A stretch of DNA of 64,000 bases from Agrypnia vestita. Its lineage: Eukaryota; Arthropoda; Insecta; Trichoptera; Phryganeidae. The stretch spans positions 1 through 64,000 of the forward strand of contig JADDOH010011295.1 of the NCBI GenBank assembly GCA_016648135.1, read 5' to 3'. This document shows positions 42,660 to 53,961 of the stretch, one piece after another (within the stretch, counting starts at the first letter, position 1; every line of letters starts with the position of its first letter). The notes below the pieces were generated by a model. That model saw only the letters and a list, made by a program, of their open reading frames with translations. It was not told the DNA's origin and searched no databases. The position numbers and the translations under genes were made by a program.

Positions 42660-44675
42660 ATTATCTTAAGCTATTATCTGCCTGTCTATTACAATCTACC
42701 AGAGATGTTCCGAACATTTACATTCGTTTAGACGAATATATGCCTGATTGTATACGCAATTGTATTAGATGTAAATGTAAAATTGTATGGATTGTAATTT
42801 GTTGAATGAGATGTCAATTATTAAATTTCATTTTTCCCTTGATTTCCTTTGCAATTCTTCATTCCAAAACCTATAAACCTCTTTATGAATATATGTACTT
42901 TTTTTATAGCTTGCACATTGATGCATATCACAAGTTACAAAATCTTTAACGTTCACAGTGAAGTACTCCCAAAGCCATCTTGTGAACTTTTTCGCCTATT
43001 ACATATTATTTTACACTATGACCACTGTTCTAACTACAGGAACAATCATTTACTCGATTTACTTGCAAAGAAAAGTACGTTAGGTTACAAAAATTGAATA
43101 GAAAATGACACCGAAATGCATTAGCATGAAACTTACACTTATTCTGTCGTAACAAGTCTATGCTGATTGCATTATTTGTACGTATTCGCGGATTCTATAT
43201 CAAATCATTTGTTTTGCGAATGCAATTTTTTATAGTACCTACTCGGAACTTTCGTATGTCGACCGAAAGACAAAACTGTTTTTCACGCTGCCTTTTATTT
43301 AGCGAACCGGGTTTATTTCGCGATTACACTGTACTTCCTTCCCTCCCGCCCGGTAATTCCCCGCAACCCTTGCTCCTGCGTGGAATACCGTGCCGCCCCT
43401 CGCCGGAATGTCTTTGTGTCCCCGGCTTTCCTCCGTTGTTTTGATGGATGAAGCAGGTACTCGGGTGGGAAATGTGTATGCTTGCTGTTAAACTTGTAGC
43501 AGCGAACGTGGAACAGTTGAAATATGATCCTGTGCTTTTTGGGCGCACCAAATAATCTCGTGACGTGATTATGAGTGCTTTAAAAGTAAACCGCGAAGCG
43601 ATGCGGTGGATTATAGGAAAATGATGAAATATAAAAGATTAAATATGAATACTTGTGCAGAAATGCTCCATTGACTGATTTAAATATAATATATTGTGGT
43701 ATATCTCTCATGTGTCAAATCAAACTGCCGACCCGTCATCGCCTAGAAACAGAAAGTTCTAGAACGTGCGAAAGGCGATGAACGATAACAAAGGAGGGAG
43801 ATAACAGGCGACGCCGCGGTAGGATCAGTCGTGTCTACAACATCGGATCGGGCGGACCTCCGCCGCGCCCACAGACTTTCCTCGATCGTAATCCTTGTGC
43901 CATTATACTTGTATACTTCCTTTACTTGCTCATAATTATGTTATTCAAGGCTGAACACGGTCGCTTTTTAGTACTTATCTATAGCAGCCCTAAAGACCAT
44001 TTAAGTCCATTGCCGACCGTACATTCTCTTTCCAGACAGTCTTGAGCTGCGGTCCTCTACAAGGAATCTGTAGCGGCGTTTTTATGTGCATCACCCGCCT
44101 ATTTCATACTTGGGCACCCCGGGGGCCCAAGTATATTTCCTTCCATGTTTCGGATACGGCAAAATGTATTGCAAATCTCAGTAACTCTCCTTTGGATTAG
44201 CTATTTTGTTCGGCTGCTTGAAGAGTTCATCATAGATACAAATTATTATCATTGTTACACAGAGAATTGATGAATATTTCACACTGAAGTTCATAATTTC
44301 TGTATGAACCAACTTTTCATTTTTAACCTTTCCACTGCGCAACACACATTGCGCTCCCCGCACCATTCCCCCCTACATACATACACTTATTGAGAAATTA
44401 ACGCCAGTTTTTTATTTTGTCGTGTCCGATAAATTATTACATATTGTAATTATTTGATTGAATACACAGATATATTACGTAAGAAAACCTACTATATGAA
44501 CTGTATTTGGTATAATTGCAGAGATATTCACATAATTACAGGCGACGTCAACTCAGTTTATAGCACCGGACAGGAAAGGTTCAATTTTTCTTAATGAAGT
44601 CATTGAATCGTCTTTGGTTGATACCGTCAACCAACTTTCTAATAAAGACTTTATTCGTCTCTCGCGTTATTTTCT
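42660..44675. other. no gene recognised; GC-rich patches
   Basis: AT-rich with GC-richer patches at 43330-43440 and 43740-43880, and a short inverted repeat TACTTGGGC / GCCCAAGTA at 44107-44133. No supportable coding region. Confidence 0.45.
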
Positions 44676-44689
44676 GTGCGATGCGGAGT

Positions 44690-44737
44690 TGACTACGCTC
44701 GACTTCCAATCATAAAATGATTGGAAGTCGAGTGTAG
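44690..44737. repeat. hairpin with 21-bp arms and 3-nt loop
   Basis: CTACGCTCGACTTCCAATCA and its partner TGATTGGAAGTCGAGTGTAG pair with one mismatch around a very short loop. The flanks (TGCGATGCGGAGTTGA and GTCGACTTTCACCCCTCGCA) extend the pairing weakly. Confidence 0.7.
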
Positions 44738-44799
44738 CCGTCGACTTTCACCCCTCGCATTGCCGTGTACGGTGTGCGTCGCCTGCGCTATGAATAATG

Positions 44800-47050
44800 A
44801 AGTTGATTACAGGTATTACAACTGAATCGGCGGCATCGAGGGTGCGTCTCGGAGCTTTGATCTGGCCGAGCTCTATAATACTTATTACTACGCACAGGCT
44901 GAAGCTTTCAGACTTAATTTAATTAACAAACACCTAATGTACACAAAATGACTATAAACTCATTTTAAAATTATTAATGAGATTTTACGCGTACTGTCTA
45001 GTACAGGGCTGAAAGTTGAAATGAAAATGGTTTTGAATTAATACTTCTTTAGGTGCGCGTTTGGGGGTGAAATTTTAGTGTGCAACGAATTACTCGAGCA
45101 TCATGCGACGGAAGTTTTCACACCACGAAGTTAGCCGTTAAATAGAGTAAAGTGTATATATTCCACATAAGTCACTTGGAAGAGGTCCAGTCTGTGGATG
45201 TAGTAGGGGCAGAGTGAAATGCGCATGCGTATTCTCTCCATCTATGTTTCAACGCAAGGTATACAACAACATTTATGTTTTTTTTTTAATGTATTCCAAA
45301 GAATTTTAACTTTTAACGTGCGTGAAAAAGTGTACACACCCATTTTAATTACGATGCTTATACTTTTAATTATGAAATCCGTAGTCACATAATATGTCGT
45401 TATTAGGTTACCGTTTTGCCGCCTTATACAACAAACATCAATATCATTTTTTTTTTGTGCGTACATTTTTGTTTACTAAAATTATAATTTAATTCTGCTC
45501 TTTTTTTACATGATTTTTATTTCGGTTAATATTTAAACGTGGGACTATACCATAGAAGATTGGATTAACATAATGTAATATTCTACTTTCATTAATGAAC
45601 TAAGAGTCTTATAAGGTTATTTATTTGCTTTCTCATATTTTGCTTGCTACTTGCGATTGGACTTCGCAAATTAGATTTGAAAAGTTACGAACTTTAACGA
45701 CGGTTTCGCTTTTTGTGCTTCCTTTGTGTCACAACAGTGTTGCCAACATGATTAATATAAGTTAAACGTACATGTCCCGCATACGAAACAGATCTTAGGT
45801 TATTTTTATCGAGATTTTTATATGTGAATATTAAAATTAATTCATTCAACAAAATATAAAGGAAAAATGTAATATCTTGTCTCTTGTCAATCCAGTCGTG
45901 AACTGAAAAGTACAGAAACGATGTAGAAAATTTCATTACCTAAACTAGTTTATGTGCAATTCGAACATGTCAAACAAAAAACGAACACTCGTGTACCCCA
46001 CACGTGCGGCAGCTAAAGCCTTATTTGCAGGGTGTACCTGCCGGTTACCCGATAGTTTTTATTTCGGAAATGTGTCAAGCTTTATTATTTTTTAAATTTT
46101 ATTTATTACAAGCGTGCCAAATATTTTCATAATACTCTGCCTGCCTAAATCGCGAGTTTTATTATCTAAGCGTACGTTTCAGTTTTTTTAACGCTTAACA
46201 ATTATTATTGTTGTATTTTTATTTTGAAAAAATAACCGACCGTATTCCCTAAAATATCTTAAGATTGTTATCACAAAACTTAATAGGCGAGAATTTAAAA
46301 AAAATAAACGAGGTGTAGGAGATTTGTACATTTTCTACATTTTTTTTTTAATTTTCACATATCTCTCTCAAATTAAATACCTTTATTTGCGGTGACCGAT
46401 GTCTGCGATCCCTGTAGAAAAGTGAATTCTCCGGTGCCTTCTTATCCAAGCACTCTGGTCTGACAGTGCTTCAAAGGGATTACCGAAGTACCCACCTATC
46501 GCAAACGTAACCTCACAATTGTCATGTTTCGACTAAAATTACATGAAATAAGTACTAATGCTGTATTTAAAGCTGATAGAAAAAAGATTATTTAATATGC
46601 ATTTAACAATTTCTTCTCCCACAGCGTCCTGATGTAAAATTATGGCAAAATTGTCATTGTCGCGTTGGACTCCTATATATATTTTGACGTTTGACGGATA
46701 ACCGCCGTCGCATTGTCGCGTTGTCTCCCTCTCTCTCTCAAGAAGAAACTGAAGGAAACAAACACCGTATCGCTTATTTTTTTTTTATTCTTGTCTATTA
46801 AGTTTTGAGTTAATAATCTTAAGATCCCAATATTTCTATTTTCAGAATGCGACCGAACGTTATATCTATTACAATAATGATTTTTCGCCTCAGTTTCGCT
46901 TTAGGAATTTTTTTTATCTCTTAGTTTTGTCTGTAACATCGAAATCACTGGAGTTATTTACCCTAGGTAAGCAATGTTTTTTGACTTTTTTCAGGCAACA
47001 CTCTGACATGTACTTTGTCACTCCAGATCTATAACAAATAACAGGCTCTC
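44800..47050. other. no gene recognised
   Basis: AT-rich non-coding DNA. Short minus-strand frames at 45242-45466 and 45694-45936 lack motifs. Confidence 0.5.
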
Positions 47051-47054
47051 GTAG

Positions 47055-47175
47055 TGGCCATGAAACTGGCTTCTCTTCGAAGATTCCTGATGATGTTACA
47101 AAACATTTCCATAGGCTTGGATGTTTTTGTGATGTGTTTCGCTATTGTAATTGGGTCTTATAGCCAGCGTTATTA
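47055..47175 (+). repeat. SINE family II, degraded copy
   Basis: AAACTGGCTTC, TGATGATGTTACA and GCTTGGATGTTTTTGTGATG then TTTCGCTATTGTAATTGGG match the copy at 12590-12775. The segment with the B box is deleted. Confidence 0.6.
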
Positions 47176-47179
47176 GTAT

Positions 47180-47543
47180 CATTATTTTTAAAAAAATGTA
47201 CAAAGAAAAAAATTCTTTACACTCCTTGAAGTGTTTAGAACAGGCTTAGCGATAAACGTACAGTTTTCCTGTTCCTTTGTTGGGTGTGGGCGGTTCGCCG
47301 TCTAGACCCCTCTGTTCTCATTTTCTTCACGTGAAGGTTTCGCTTGTATTTATTTGGTAATATTCCGCAGTGGTACAGATTGTCTGGGGATTTATGCCCC
47401 GTTCGCAAAACCTACTTTATCGTTAGCTATGACGTTTTATTTGTTGGGTGTTCCTATATTTCATAATCATTTCTGATTTTAGGTCGAACGCTTTCGATAG
47501 TCCATTTATGTACAATGCTTTATACGAATATTTAAAAATTTGG
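47180..47543. other. no gene recognised
   Basis: Mixed-composition non-coding sequence up to the TA target of mariner copy 6. Confidence 0.5.
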
Positions 47544-47545
47544 TA

Positions 47546-48831
47546 TTAGGTCCTTACATATGAAATTGAGGTTTTGCCGTACTGGCAAATTTGATCTCAA
47601 ATATCTTCTCTTTGGCTAGGAATTCCAAATCCAAATTTATACAGCTATTTACTCATGTATTTGTGTTTTGAAAATTATAATTCATTTGTTTTTTCCTCAA
47701 TTGTTTTTTTCTTTGCGTCACTCAGTTTACAAAATGAAAAACTTGAAATATCGCGTTATTTACGAGTACGAGTTCCACCGTGGCACCAGTGCTGCAGAAA
47801 CGGCTCGAAGGATTAATGATGTGTATGGCGACGGTGCCGCAAAAGAAAATACAGTGCGTTTTTGGTTCCAACGTTTTCGTTCTGGAAATTTTGACCTGCA
47901 GAACAAGCCCCGTGGACGGCCGGAGACCAAAGTTGTTAATGAAGAATTGAAGGCTATTGTGGAAGCGGATCCATCGCAAATCACATCCGAGGTAGCTGCA
48001 GGCTGCGGTGTTAGTGATAAAACTGTTTTAATCCACTTGAAACAAATTGGTAAGGTGAAAAAGCTTGAAAGGTGGGTACCTCACGAATTGAGTGAAGCAA
48101 ATCAACAAACGGGCGTTGACTGCTGCGTTGCATTACTCAACCGGCACAATAATGAAGGGATTTTAAATCGAATCATTACCTGTGTTGAAAAGTGGATCCT
48201 GTACGATAATCGGAAGCGCTCATCGCAATGGCTGAACCCTGCCGAACCAGCCAAACCATGCCCCAAGCGAAAATTGACTCCAAAAAAGTTACTTGTGAGC
48301 GTTTGGTGGACTAGTGCTGGTGTCGTTCACTACAGCTTTCTTAAATCTGGCCAGACGAGTACGGCAGATGTCTCTTGTCAGCAACTGCAAACCATGATGG
48401 AAAAGCTAGCTGCTAAACAACCGAGGCTGGTTAATCGCTCTAGGCCACTGCTGCTTCATGACAACGCTAGACCACACACTGCACAACAGACGGCTACCAA
48501 ATTAGAGGAGCTTCAATTGGAATTTCTAAGACATCCACCGTACTCTCCGGACCTTGCCCCAACAGATTACCATTTTTTTCGAAATTTGGATAACTTCTTG
48601 CAAAGGAAAAAATTCAACTCCGGTGGGGCAGTCCAAACCGCCTTCAAAGATTTTATTGATTCCCGTCCGAATGGTTTTTTTAGTAAAGGGATCGATGAAA
48701 TACCTATGAGATGGCAAAAGTGCATAGATAGCAATGGTACATACTTTGATTAAATAAATATATTATAATAAAAAAAAATCGGCTTTATGTTCCTCCCATA
48801 CTAAACGTCAATTTCATATGTAAGGACCTAA
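47546..48831 (+). mobile_element. mariner copy 6, full length, open frame but catalytic Asp lost
   Basis: A 1286-bp element flanked by TA (47544-47545 and 48832-48833). Both terminal repeats are present; the 5' one has a TTGAGG variant. It groups with copies 1 and 3 (PRLVNRS, APTDYHFF, NGFFSKG). Confidence 0.97.
47734..48753 (+). CDS. mariner transposase, full-length frame, D151V
   Basis: A 339-codon uninterrupted frame from MKNLKYR to GTYFD-stop. The two helix-turn-helix regions and WVPHEL are present. The first catalytic residue is changed: TCDEKW reads TCVEKW through GAT to GTT at 48184-48186. D243 (HDNARPH) and D278 (LAPTDYHFF) remain. Further replacements against the other copies include VVNEE, QITSEVAAG, QQTGVD, GQTSTADVSCQQ, LEFLRHPP, FNSGG and DEIPM. 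A mariner transposase lacking the first Asp of the triad should bind DNA but not cleave (family knowledge). An in-frame upstream ATG at 47668 would add 22 residues. Confidence 0.9.
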   Translation: MKNLKYRVIYEYEFHRGTSAAETARRINDVYGDGAAKENTVRFWFQRFRSGNFDLQNKPRGRPETKVVNEELKAIVEADPSQITSEVAAGCGVSDKTVLIHLKQIGKVKKLERWVPHELSEANQQTGVDCCVALLNRHNNEGILNRIITCVEKWILYDNRKRSSQWLNPAEPAKPCPKRKLTPKKLLVSVWWTSAGVVHYSFLKSGQTSTADVSCQQLQTMMEKLAAKQPRLVNRSRPLLLHDNARPHTAQQTATKLEELQLEFLRHPPYSPDLAPTDYHFFRNLDNFLQRKKFNSGGAVQTAFKDFIDSRPNGFFSKGIDEIPMRWQKCIDSNGTYFD

Positions 48832-48833
48832 TA

Positions 48834-49430
48834 TTTTGACAATGCCACCCGTGTATTATTTATTATTTTTTGTCAACTAATTTTAGTTACACAGATATAT
48901 ATGGACATAATCCAGTAATTGTGTTCTTAGAACATACTAATAAAAATATTGTGATATTAGTTTAGTTCACTAAATAAAACCATGGTGTTTAGCCAGGATT
49001 TGTACGCACTGCCATCACAAGTGTTACTATTTTAATTGCAGGATAAGGGAGCGTCTATAAACCACGTGGCCTAGTCAAAGGGGGAGGGTTAGGTAGAACG
49101 TTACGCTGGGCTACGTGGGAGGAGGGGCAGAATGCTTTCATTTATTTTATTTGGCAAAATTAAAACGGTAGAGAATATGCGATCGATAAACCTGCGCAGA
49201 TCGGTTTACACATATTATATTCCTAACTTTAAAATAGTTTTGGTAAGAGAAAGCAGCGCAAAATGTCTGGAATTAATAGGAAAAAACTACGTTCCAGTTG
49301 GTGGGGGGATCAAAGCAAAAGCCACGTTAGGGCTACATGGGGGGAGAGAGGGGTTTAAAAGAGTTCACAGTGGAACCACGCGATTATTATATTATATGCG
49401 GAACTAACAGAAACTGCATATAAATATATT
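48834..49430. repeat. possible dispersed element with CTATAAACCACGTGG start
   Basis: From about 49047, GGGAGCGTCTATAAACCACG then GGGGGAGGG, and again GGGGGGAGAG near 49338. Strings like CTATAAACCACGTGG begin a class of dispersed repeats in many insect genomes (my recollection, not verified here). The end is not resolved. A plus-strand frame of 91 codons (49132-49407) has no known motif. Confidence 0.3.
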
Positions 49431-49580
49431 TTTTAAAACCAAATTAATTAATCAATGAGAAAGACATACCTACAGAAAAATCTAATTCACATTCGAATCC
49501 CGGTAGTAGGCAAATATTTTTTCGTGAATTAGTTTTTTCTGTATGTCTTTCTAATTGATTAATTAATTTGGTTTTAAAAA
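49431..49580. mobile_element. foldback element with about 57-bp arms
   Basis: TTTTAAAACCAAATTAATTA, ATCAATGAGAAAGACATAC and TCTAATTCAC on the left are mirrored by GTGAATTAG, GTATGTCTTTCTAATTGATT and AATTAATTTGGTTTTAAAA on the right. The roughly 35-bp centre contains ATTCGAATCCCGG, like a tRNA B-box fragment. Only a few mismatches and indels. Confidence 0.8.
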
Positions 49581-49584
49581 TTTC

Positions 49585-51685
49585 ACAGAACTTTGTTCTG
49601 AGAAATTACAACTTCACAAATATTGTGATGTGTTCTTGAATATATATAAATATATTGTTTAAGTGTAGTGGTACATTCTGAAAATTTTAAGCAAAACGAA
49701 AAGTATAGAACACGGACCAATTCAACGTTTATATATATAGGTAGCTATTATTTTTCGATACACGATATCATAGTATGTATACTTTATGGATTTTTTTTTA
49801 ATTTGGCGTATCGCTGCCTGTCGGGAATAACTCTGAAATCAATTTTTATTTAGATAAGTCATTGAAAATTACACACTATTTTTTAGAATATCTTATAATG
49901 ATAAACATATGTACTTATTCATACGTGATAACTTATTCATGATAAACATTGGAAGCGAAACGAGCTTATTTATTTCGCAAATAAAACATACACAACACAA
50001 ATCAATGATTTGTATGAATAAGAACATGAGTTATCAGAATCGAACATATTAACCTATGTCCTAACATATTTCACGTATAATCAAATTTGAAATATCTTTA
50101 TAAAAAAAGTGATATTTTATTTAAATATATTATGTCTCACCACAACTTCGTGTGAAAAAATTAAATTTGAAATATATAAACGATAAAAAGAACAAATAAA
50201 GAATATAAAACAAGGACAGTAGCAATAGAATGGAAAAAGTGAATTTAAAGAAGTAATGAAATAGCTTGGTTATATCCTTAAGGCTATTTATCGTCTTTCA
50301 AAGTGAGCAAATTTCACTATTTTTTCTCATATCTTCTCTTGCGTTTTTTATCACATTTTTGTATGACAAAGATATCATACTAAAATTTATTCATCAGGTT
50401 CCGTGTATTTTAAATATGAATATTTTAGTAATGTGACACAAACTAAATTATTTAATCATTTAATAAATAACCAAGCCTACAATGTTTAAAAAATGAAGAA
50501 TAATATAATTGTTAAAAAAAATCAAAATCTTTGTCGATATTCCTGATTTTAACTATTTTATCTATACGCAACGTATTAAAGAACAATACGCAGTGCCTTG
50601 ATTAAATTTCTGAAATCTATAAATTCAAATAAGTTTTGATTTTGAATTTGTAGACTAGAATACCCCCCTAATTTTTCGAGCTGCGCGGGCGAAGTCCTTT
50701 AACAGAATAATTTTAAAAATGCATTATTTCAAAAGGCTCCAAATCTCTTAATTCAGCCCTGTTTGCAAGTAGTGTCTTTTTGTCATACTTGGCTCTTTAC
50801 GATTACTTTCTGTCGAGCTTTAGCTGCGCGCCCCCGCGGGTGGAGCGCAAATTGCAGGCGGTTTTATGAAACCAATACTAAAAGGTTTATCCTCTGCCGG
50901 TTGCATCGCGCCCTTTACGGCTGTTTTATGTTTCGATGCGTATTTCCAGCCACGTTTTCGCCGTTATATTTTATTACCGCGAGACGCTCGGCTCTGTGCG
51001 GTGGAAGCTGCGGACCTTATTACCGCGAGAGACATCCCCCGGGAAGGGAGAACTCTTGTTATTACACGGATTTTCTCAGCCTTTGAAATATAACTTTTCT
51101 CACAATAGATGACCACGCAGAATAGAAATGAACCAAATGATCAGTACGGGAAAAGAATGAATGCCGGTATAATACACCGGTACCACAAAATGTAGACATG
51201 AACAACGTATACGTACAATTCTTGACGTACATACAGTAAGGTTCCAATACGTTAAACAGGTTTTAAAAAAAATTAAACGTTTGAAATTTGAAAAGGTTCA
51301 ACTAAATACACTTTAAAAATATAATGTCTAAGTAAATAAGTCGCGTTTTATTACAAGAAGACGTTTTACTTAAAGAGACTCGGTTTGAAACGAAATTAAA
51401 AAAAAACATCTATTGTAAAAATCGTTTTTGTTTACCGGGGGATTTAATTATGCAAGAATAAATACTTTAACTGCAGAATAAATTAGTCTTAAATATACGC
51501 AGAGGGGGAGGAATTCTTCCGCAGCGCCGCTCGCCCGAAGAAGGGGCTTAGTTCAACTCAGTACAATTTTATGTTGTGTAACCGGGAATTGTCCGCTGTT
51601 TTTTAACAACACATATAAATGTAAATTATACGTAAACCACTTGTATTTTAATATAACCAAAAACTCAAAACGTATTATGTACAAT
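49585..51685. other. no gene recognised; GC-rich island
   Basis: AT-rich. 50820-51065 is GC-rich with overlapping open frames (107 and 75 codons, plus strand) that match no family I know. 50680 carries GCGCGGGCGAAGTCC, a reversed relative of the string at 34187. Candidate conserved non-coding island. Confidence 0.4.
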
Positions 51686-51687
51686 TA

Positions 51688-51970
51688 TCATTCAGGGGCA
51701 TAGTCACTATCAACATCAATTATTACGGCTTCCCATTTGTTTGGAAGTCGGTCGATTCCGCAGGTGACGTGTCCACTAACTATTCTTGTGAAATTTCTTG
51801 TTTCTCTCCTCTTCTTCCACAGTCGCCAGAAGGGCCTGGTCTTCAAAATCCCGATATGTCGTCTAGGCCGGGATCCTCAGCTTTGAAGCGAACAAACCAC
51901 TCTCGGAAATGACTCGCGGCTCTTCCACCCTTTCTTAAAGTGGTCTAGCATAATGTGGTGTACAAAGCCA
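51688..51970 (-). pseudogene. second mariner family, internally deleted transposase relic
   Basis: Read on the minus strand: HIMLDHFKKGWKSRE and, in a shifted frame, RAASHFREWFVRFKAEDPGL then DD, followed after another shift by FEDQALLATVEEEE. These fit the N-terminal helix-turn-helix region of mariner (H.ML..FKKG, ..WF.RF..GD..L.D, ...L...VEED). The sequence then jumps to CGIDRLPNKWEAVI and DSDYAPE-stop, which fits the mariner C-terminus (GI..LP.RW..VI...G.Y). About 250 codons including all catalytic residues are missing. Residues differ throughout from the six-copy family, so this is another lineage. Terminal repeats not identified. Confidence 0.6.
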
Positions 51971-51989
51971 ATACCATGGCTATTACCAC

Positions 51990-52850
51990 GACTTTTATGT
52001 GTTTTTATTTCATTTTGTACTTTTAAAATAAACACTCATATAATGTGGACTTGAAATAATATTTGTATTATTTTTCCAGTAAAGCATCTTCTTATTGTAT
52101 CTGTTACTATTTTTCTTCTAGATCGAGGGTGCTTTTATTAATATTTAAAAGTATAACACCTTTTATAGCGCATTTATGTCTGATTTTCTTGTAAAATTTC
52201 TCTAGAAAGACTGTTCTTTTCACTGCTTTAAGCTACCTGAAGCAGGCAGTGCTCGTCTCTGTCCTGTCTCCTTGGCGGGATTTAGAATTGCGCCCGAGGG
52301 TGGCGTGTTGATTTGAAGAATAAATATTTGAGTTCCTGCCGGCCGGCGCGGCAGCTGGCGGCTGCATTCTACCCGCCCACGTTTGCATAGCTGCCTCCCA
52401 CTCACCCCCCCCCCCCCTCCCTCCCGAACCCTTGCGTATTGCCCCATGCGTCACTTCAAGAATGTTTCAGAATAAATATCCCCTTCTCTTTGATTTTGTT
52501 AAAAAAATGAGTTTTATGAGGTATGCAAAAATAATTTTTATACAGAGGTGGCCAAAATGTACGTACACTTTCACAGTTGTTATCTTTGGACTTTTCTAAA
52601 CTGAAATGTGTTACGGTAATCTGAAATGACGGGGGTATAGTAGTCATTCTTGAAACGCAGGAAAATTTTAAAATTGTGGTTTAGAATTGAGAAATCTTAA
52701 TGAATTTCAACGATAATTCAGACGAGAGTTCACAATAGACTGACCAACACAACTGACCATGCACATATTCGTGAAATGATTAAAACTCATTCTCCCGTGT
52801 GTGATGAGCACATGATTCCTCACTCCTGGTGTAATATCGTATACTTCTGA
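51990..52850. other. GC-rich island with 13-C run, no gene
   Basis: 52320-52440 is GC-rich (CTGCCGGCCGGCGCGGCAGC) and contains a run of 13 C at 52405-52417. Open frames on the minus strand follow the base composition. The rest is AT-rich with nothing assigned. Confidence 0.4.
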
Positions 52851-52861
52851 GGTACTCTAAC

Positions 52862-53078
52862 TAGTGATGGTTAAACCACTGTTTTAACCGGTTATTTTCG
52901 GCACAGTTATTTGGGATTTGTATTTGATTGTATCGATGATTGATAAATATGATATAATTGTTGTCTAGTACCGATGGTTGCCCGTCGAATTGCAAAAAAT
53001 CCATTGCCAATCATCGACGCAATCAGATATAAATCACAAATAACGGTTAGTGTGTCAGCGGTTAAAATACCATAACTA
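52862..53078. mobile_element. hAT-type MITE with exact 8-bp target duplication
   Basis: A 217-bp palindromic element. Left TAGTGATGGTTAAACCACTG, right complement TAGTTATGGTATTTTAACCG, arms continuing with AACCGGTTATTT / AACCGTTATTTGTG. Flanked by ACTCTAAC at 52854-52861 and 53079-53086. The start TAGTGATG is shared with the hAT element at 3700 but the rest differs. Confidence 0.85.
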
Positions 53079-53234
53079 ACTCTAACCGATTGTAGTAATC
53101 CTAAATATCTGAATTAATTTAATATGACAACTATAATAAAGATTTTATTTTTTTGGCCCCCTCTGTATAAACCATGTTTCTCTAAATTATTAGAATGGTG
53201 CAAAAATGTTTGTTTAATGTTATTGTATAATAAT

Positions 53235-53400
53235 AATTAATGTTTAACAGAGGGCTTCAGCGAATTACCTGGCGAGATCAGATAACCTAAGGAAGAAAAC
53301 CGAAGAGCGCGAGAAGATAATGAAAGTAACGAGGCAAAACTGGTGTGTCAGGACAGAAGAGAGTGTGGATTTTTGTCCTCTCTGTGTATCCCTACAGTGA
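53235..53400 (+). pseudogene. trace of LINE ORF2 C-terminus
   Basis: Contains GTGTGTCAGGACAGAAGAGA (VCQDRR), the word shared with the LINE tails at 18285 and 31545. The surroundings are too decayed to align by eye. Confidence 0.3.
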
Positions 53401-53404
53401 TACA

Positions 53405-53955
53405 TGTGATGGTCGGGTCCTGCACATTATAATTTGTACAATAGAAAGGCAATTAATGATAGGTAGACAAATAATTCAAATCCGCAATACGAAATGAGAC
53501 GTAATAAAATTCGAAGCAAGTGATATGGGAGTAGGAATGGGAACGGGTGAATTGGGGTGGAGGTTGAATTAGGGCCATGGGAGGTAAATCCACACGATGT
53601 GTATGTAGATGGGTAGTTGGCTAGAATCGATAAAGTTATGACACTGCGCTATATATAAACCCTTATTTCATATACGTGTGTTGTGTAGCGATGCTAATGT
53701 TAAAATCGATTTCAGTTAAATTATCGTTATGTAATTGGCATGAGCGGTGGGTCGAGGAATTTTAGTATGACTGTTAGATTTTATGTTGCCGATGTAAGTT
53801 TATAGAATTCCACAATTTGTTTTTTGAATCTTCTCGTCTAATTCGAATAGAGTGATTGAAAAATGTGCTAATCTTCCGCGTTAGTGATTTTATCACTCCG
53901 AGGATATGCTGTATCAGTCCAAGTGAAACATGATTTATTTTTCTTCCACGTCCTT
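53405..53955. other. no gene recognised
   Basis: Non-coding sequence without recognised repeats. Confidence 0.5.
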
Positions 53956-53961
53956 TTTGGC

